DNA from: Lactarius indigo
Lineage: Eukaryota; Basidiomycota; Agaricomycetes; Russulales; Russulaceae
Direction: 5' to 3'
Length of the DNA stretch: 64,000 bases
Assembly: GCA_025766275.1 (NCBI GenBank)
Contig: JAFKAC010000039.1
Coordinates: 248,001-312,000, forward strand
Shown: one piece after another, positions 61,361 to 64,000 of the stretch
Layout: every line of letters starts with the position of its first letter
How positions within the stretch are numbered: the stretch's first letter is position 1
The notes under the pieces: model-generated
Told to the model about the DNA's origin: nothing
What the model saw: only the letters and a program-made list of their open reading frames with translations
The model's database searches: none
Translations under genes and position numbers: made by a program

Positions 61361-61867
61361 TGTTACGGTACGGACCTAATGACTCTCTACATACGACTCA
61401 TGACCGGTTATGACTACGGTCCGACATCAGTATTAGTCATGGACTCTTACTTCGCATCAGTCAGCATAGTAGTTCACATGTGATTGTGGCTCGTGTATGA
61501 CTCATTCCTAGGATAGCTGTACTAGGGTTCGAGCTAGTTACGCTATTGGTCACGTACTATTCAAGCGGCGCTTTAAAGCCCGCGTGTATCTGTATAAGTA
61601 GTCGATCCAGAGGACCAAGAGTCTCCATCTTGGTCTTCTTCAATCCACCCTTGACTCGCTAAAGCCTCTTGCCTTAGTCTCGGACTAAGTGTGCCTTCAC
61701 TTGTATCCAACCAAGGGATACACTTCTTCGCCTTTAGCTGCAGCGTGTGCCAAAGTGCCCCTGTTCAGCTCGCGTTGGGTTGACTCGTGTCCCCATTCGC
61801 CTATCTCCGCTAAGTTGATTACGCCTTCATAGTGTCCAAGTCGGACTAACGCCGGTGGAGCGTAACA
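61361..61867 (+). repeat. ME4 3' LTR
   Basis: 507 bp, the same as 54067-54573 by eye. Confidence 0.95.
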
Positions 61868-61871
61868 AATG

Positions 61872-61986
61872 GGAGATGGTCGTGCAGGATAAAAAGGACA
61901 GTCTTTATCGTCTGGAACGCGCTAACATACTGGCAAGGATGGAAGATGAGGCGGAACGGATGAGGCAGGAGTCGGTAGCGGACTAG
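61872..61986 (+). pseudogene. pol: ME3 Pol, C-terminal fragment
   Basis: After ME4 the ME3 frame resumes: EMVVQDKKDSLYRLERANIL, then ARMEDEAERMRQE, ending VAD and TAG at 61984-61986. It is the end of the terminal coiled coil of Pol. Confidence 0.85.
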
Positions 61987-62004
61987 TGAGGTGGGCCTCA
62001 CTCC

Positions 62005-62018
62005 TGAAAAGGGGGTGA
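62005..62018 (+). promoter_or_regulatory. ME3 3' polypurine tract
   Basis: TGAAAAGGGGGTGA before the ME3 3' LTR. Confidence 0.85.
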
Positions 62019-62527
62019 TGTTACGGTACGGACTTGATGACTCATTACACACGACTCATGACCGGTTATGACTACGGTCCGGTATTGATATTAGTCATGG
62101 ACTCTTACATCGTATCAGTCAGCATAGTAGTTCGCATGTGATTGTGACTCATGTATGACTCATTCCTAGGATAGCGGTACTAGGGTTCGAGCTAGTTACG
62201 CTATTGGTTACCTACTATTCCAGCGGCGCTTTAAAGCCCGCGCGTATCTGTATAAGTAGTCGACTCAGAAGACCAAGAGTCCCCATCTTGGTCTTCTTCA
62301 ATCCACCTTCTGAAGCGTCTCTTGTCTACCTTAGTCTTTGACTAAGTGTGCCTCCGCAAGTGTTTACCAAGGAACACTTCTCTTTACCCTCTTTGCTGCA
62401 GCGTGTGCCAGAGTGCCCCTGTTCAGCCTGCGTTGGGTTGACACGTGATCCCCATTCGCTTAACTTTTGCTAAGTCGATTACGCCTTTCACGAGTCCAAG
62501 TCGGACTAACGCCGGTGGAGCGTAACA
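62019..62527 (+). repeat. ME3 3' LTR
   Basis: 509 bp, the same as 46090-46598 by eye, followed by the CCCGA duplication. Confidence 0.9.
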
Positions 62528-62532
62528 CCCGA

Positions 62533-64000
62533 GCATCGACGTCGAATATTTCGAAAACGAAAACGCGTGGTACGAAGTACTACTTGACTACCCAGGCTGG
62601 GCGACGTATAACAGCGCTCGAGTTGAACGACCACACGACTGGGGACTCCGCTTACGATCGGATATCCAGACCATTCCCGCATACGATTGGCACACTCACC
62701 GATTAGCAGTCGCAGCACTAAAACGAAAAGGAAAGCGGCGTTCACCACAACAACCGCCGACATTTACAGCATTACCATTCCCGACCCCACCCGTTCCAAT
62801 GGCAAGTGGATCTGGCAGTACACCCCCGACAACGACGAACGGACCTCTCCAAGGAGGAGCACCTACCTACTTTAATGGCGACAGAGCGAAAAGTGCGCAG
62901 TTCTTGCACGAGTTCAACCAGTACCGACGCGTGAATCGGACGAACGAGCGAATGGTGTCGCCATACCAACGCGTTGCTTTGGCACTAACCCTCATACGAG
63001 GACCAGACGTGGAGAGCTGGAATCAGACGCAGGACCGGAAGCTAGACGCGAAAATAAACCATGCCACCCATCCTATCGCCGAGACTGACGAACGACTATG
63101 GAACGAGTTCGTTGACGACTATAAAAACGCCTGGACCGACACTCTCAGTAAACAAAACGCGTATGCCAAGCTTACCGCCCTAACCATGACTGGCGACGCT
63201 ATCGACGAATACATAGCTCGATTCGAACAACTCGCAGACGCGGCTGGATGGGACATGTCAGCCATCGGAACAGTCGACTTGTTTCGACGCGGTCTGAAGA
63301 AAGGGCTCTTAGTAGCCTGCCTAAAACGTGGAGTCATGCCAGTCTCTATGGACGACTGGAAGATAGCCACACGAGAAGAAACGCAACGGTTCCGCACCAT
63401 CACTAATTGCGTCGCCGCGCTCGGAAAAGGAGCGATTCCACCGCCAAAACCCACCCCACCACGGCCCGTCGCCAGGAACGATGTCGTACCAATGGACGTG
63501 GACGCCGTTAGCACGTTCACGCCGCGACAAAGGACTCCTCAGGAACAAATGGAATGGGAGCGTTGCAGAAGGGAAGGTCTTTGCTTCCGTTGCAAACAGT
63601 CAGGGCATCTCTCGCGCGATTGTCCAAAGAAGAGAACAGGTCCCAGCCGTATCAACGAAGTCGTCGCGTCCCCAGCACAGCAACCGACTGCCACCGCTGC
63701 GCCTGTGTTAGATAAGCAGACGTTGATCACAGGGCTGTTAGGGCTATCGGGTACCGATCGAAAGCAAATGATTTCTCAAATGCTTATCGAGGTCGGAATC
63801 GACGACGACGATGACTTGGAAGGAGACTGCACGACTGAAATTAACGCCCTTTCTTCCTCTGATGCAACGACACTCACTATCCCTATCAAAGTCGAATGCG
63901 GAGATGACGTACCAGCACTACTAGATTCCGGGGCCTCGCAAAACTTCATCGATCCCATGCTAGCCCAAAATCTTGGTATGACTACGATCAACATACCTGC
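62533..64000 (+). CDS. gag: Family-3 Gag (continued) and start of the protease, one frame, off the right edge
   Basis: Continues the frame cut at 46089: SIDVEYFENENAWYEVLLDY, a basic Pro-rich linker, the first ATG of the transcript at 62799 (MASGSGSTPP), then the capsid-like region (YFNGDRAKSAQFLHEFNQYR; YIARFEQLADAAGWDMSAIG; DLFRRGLKKGL). It then has a CCHC knuckle CFRCKQSGHLSRDC and, in the same frame with no stop, a retropepsin motif LLDSGASQNFIDP at about 63920. So in this family gag and protease are fused in frame, unlike families 1 and 2, where a -1 shift separates them. Confidence 0.8.

Larger units (their letters stand above)
54067..61867 (+). mobile_element. ME4: complete Ty3/gypsy chromovirus (family 2a), nested in ME3
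   Basis: 7801 bp, the same length as ME2. The flanks share AATG (54063-54066 and 61868-61871), a 4-bp duplication. LTRs look identical to each other and share variants absent from ME2 (CACATGTG, AGAGGACC, ATAGTGTCC). Gag and Pol are intact; Pol differs from ME2 at about three residues (A for T in RQDDWARY, F for L in FAFAEDQ, M for R near the end). Recent, possibly active. Confidence 0.95.
46090..62527 (+). mobile_element. ME3: Ty3/gypsy chromovirus (family 2b), host to a solo LTR and ME4
   Basis: 509-bp LTRs at both ends (46090-46598 and 62019-62527), target duplication CCCGA (46085-46089 and 62528-62532). Without the two inner insertions it is about 7.81 kb with intact gag and pol. It was therefore probably functional until the solo-LTR element and ME4 landed in pol. 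Confidence 0.9.
45505..64000 (+). mobile_element. Family-3 Ty3-type LTR element (3' end outside the window), interrupted by ME3
   Basis: A 343-bp LTR, a self-primer binding site and the start of gag occupy 45505-46089. The same gag frame resumes at 62533 after ME3 and runs to the window end through a zinc knuckle and a protease motif. Removing ME3 and one CCCGA copy restores an uninterrupted frame (ERTPDP|SIDVEYF). It lies inside the Tnp2 gene. Its own target duplication cannot be checked because the right end is missing. Confidence 0.85.

Overview
The window looks like a transposon-rich chromosomal segment from a filamentous basidiomycete (Agaricomycotina). The evidence is Goodbye-NACHT-ankyrin STAND genes broken by many 48-60 bp introns, Tf1/sushi-type Ty3 chromoviruses, a Tnp2-type (CACTA-like) transposase and a pogo-type DNA transposon. 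I cannot name the species. No ordinary housekeeping gene is recognisable.

Left part (1-31.8 kb): a cluster of STAND (NLR-like) immune-receptor genes. Gene A (47-879, minus) runs off the left edge. Gene B (16532-21524, minus) has a consistent eight-exon model of about 1540 aa. Gene E (23886-25995, plus) keeps only the Goodbye N-terminus, joined to a tandemly duplicated proline-rich exon cassette. Gene D (26391-31837, minus) has a very regular ankyrin array but a one-base frameshift. A decayed relic lies at 2986-4190. Long pyrimidine-rich spacers separate divergent copies, and two copies of one MITE are present. A pogo-type transposon (4727-15779) sits in the cluster, and its transposase gene is itself split by an intact Ty3 element, ME1 (7540-15216).

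Right part (35.6-64 kb): a nest of LTR elements. A Tnp2 pseudogene (43404-45504) is cut at its 5' end by a family-3 Ty3 element (from 45505, off the right edge). ME3 (46090-62527, TSD CCCGA) is inserted in the gag of that element. The pol of ME3 carries a solo LTR of a fourth family (53128-53942, TSD CTACA) and a complete ME4 (54067-61867, TSD AATG). ME2 (35595-43395), almost identical to ME4, lies just beyond the 3' end of the Tnp2 gene. LTR pairs look identical by eye, so the insertions appear young.

The four complete elements share an unusual set of signals: an 11-nt match between the predicted transcript start and the primer-binding site (self-priming); a 730-785 nt AUG-free stretch covering the leader and the first ~170 gag codons; a GGGTTTT -1 frameshift site with a hairpin at the gag stop; a hairpin plus a copy of the polypurine tract at the exact middle of the element; a long conserved C-terminal extension after the chromodomain; and, overlapping that extension in the +1 frame, a 241-267 codon ORF with its own conserved helical motif. 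These shared features, the P-loop micro-exon of the STAND genes and the exon cassette of gene E are the main points for follow-up.
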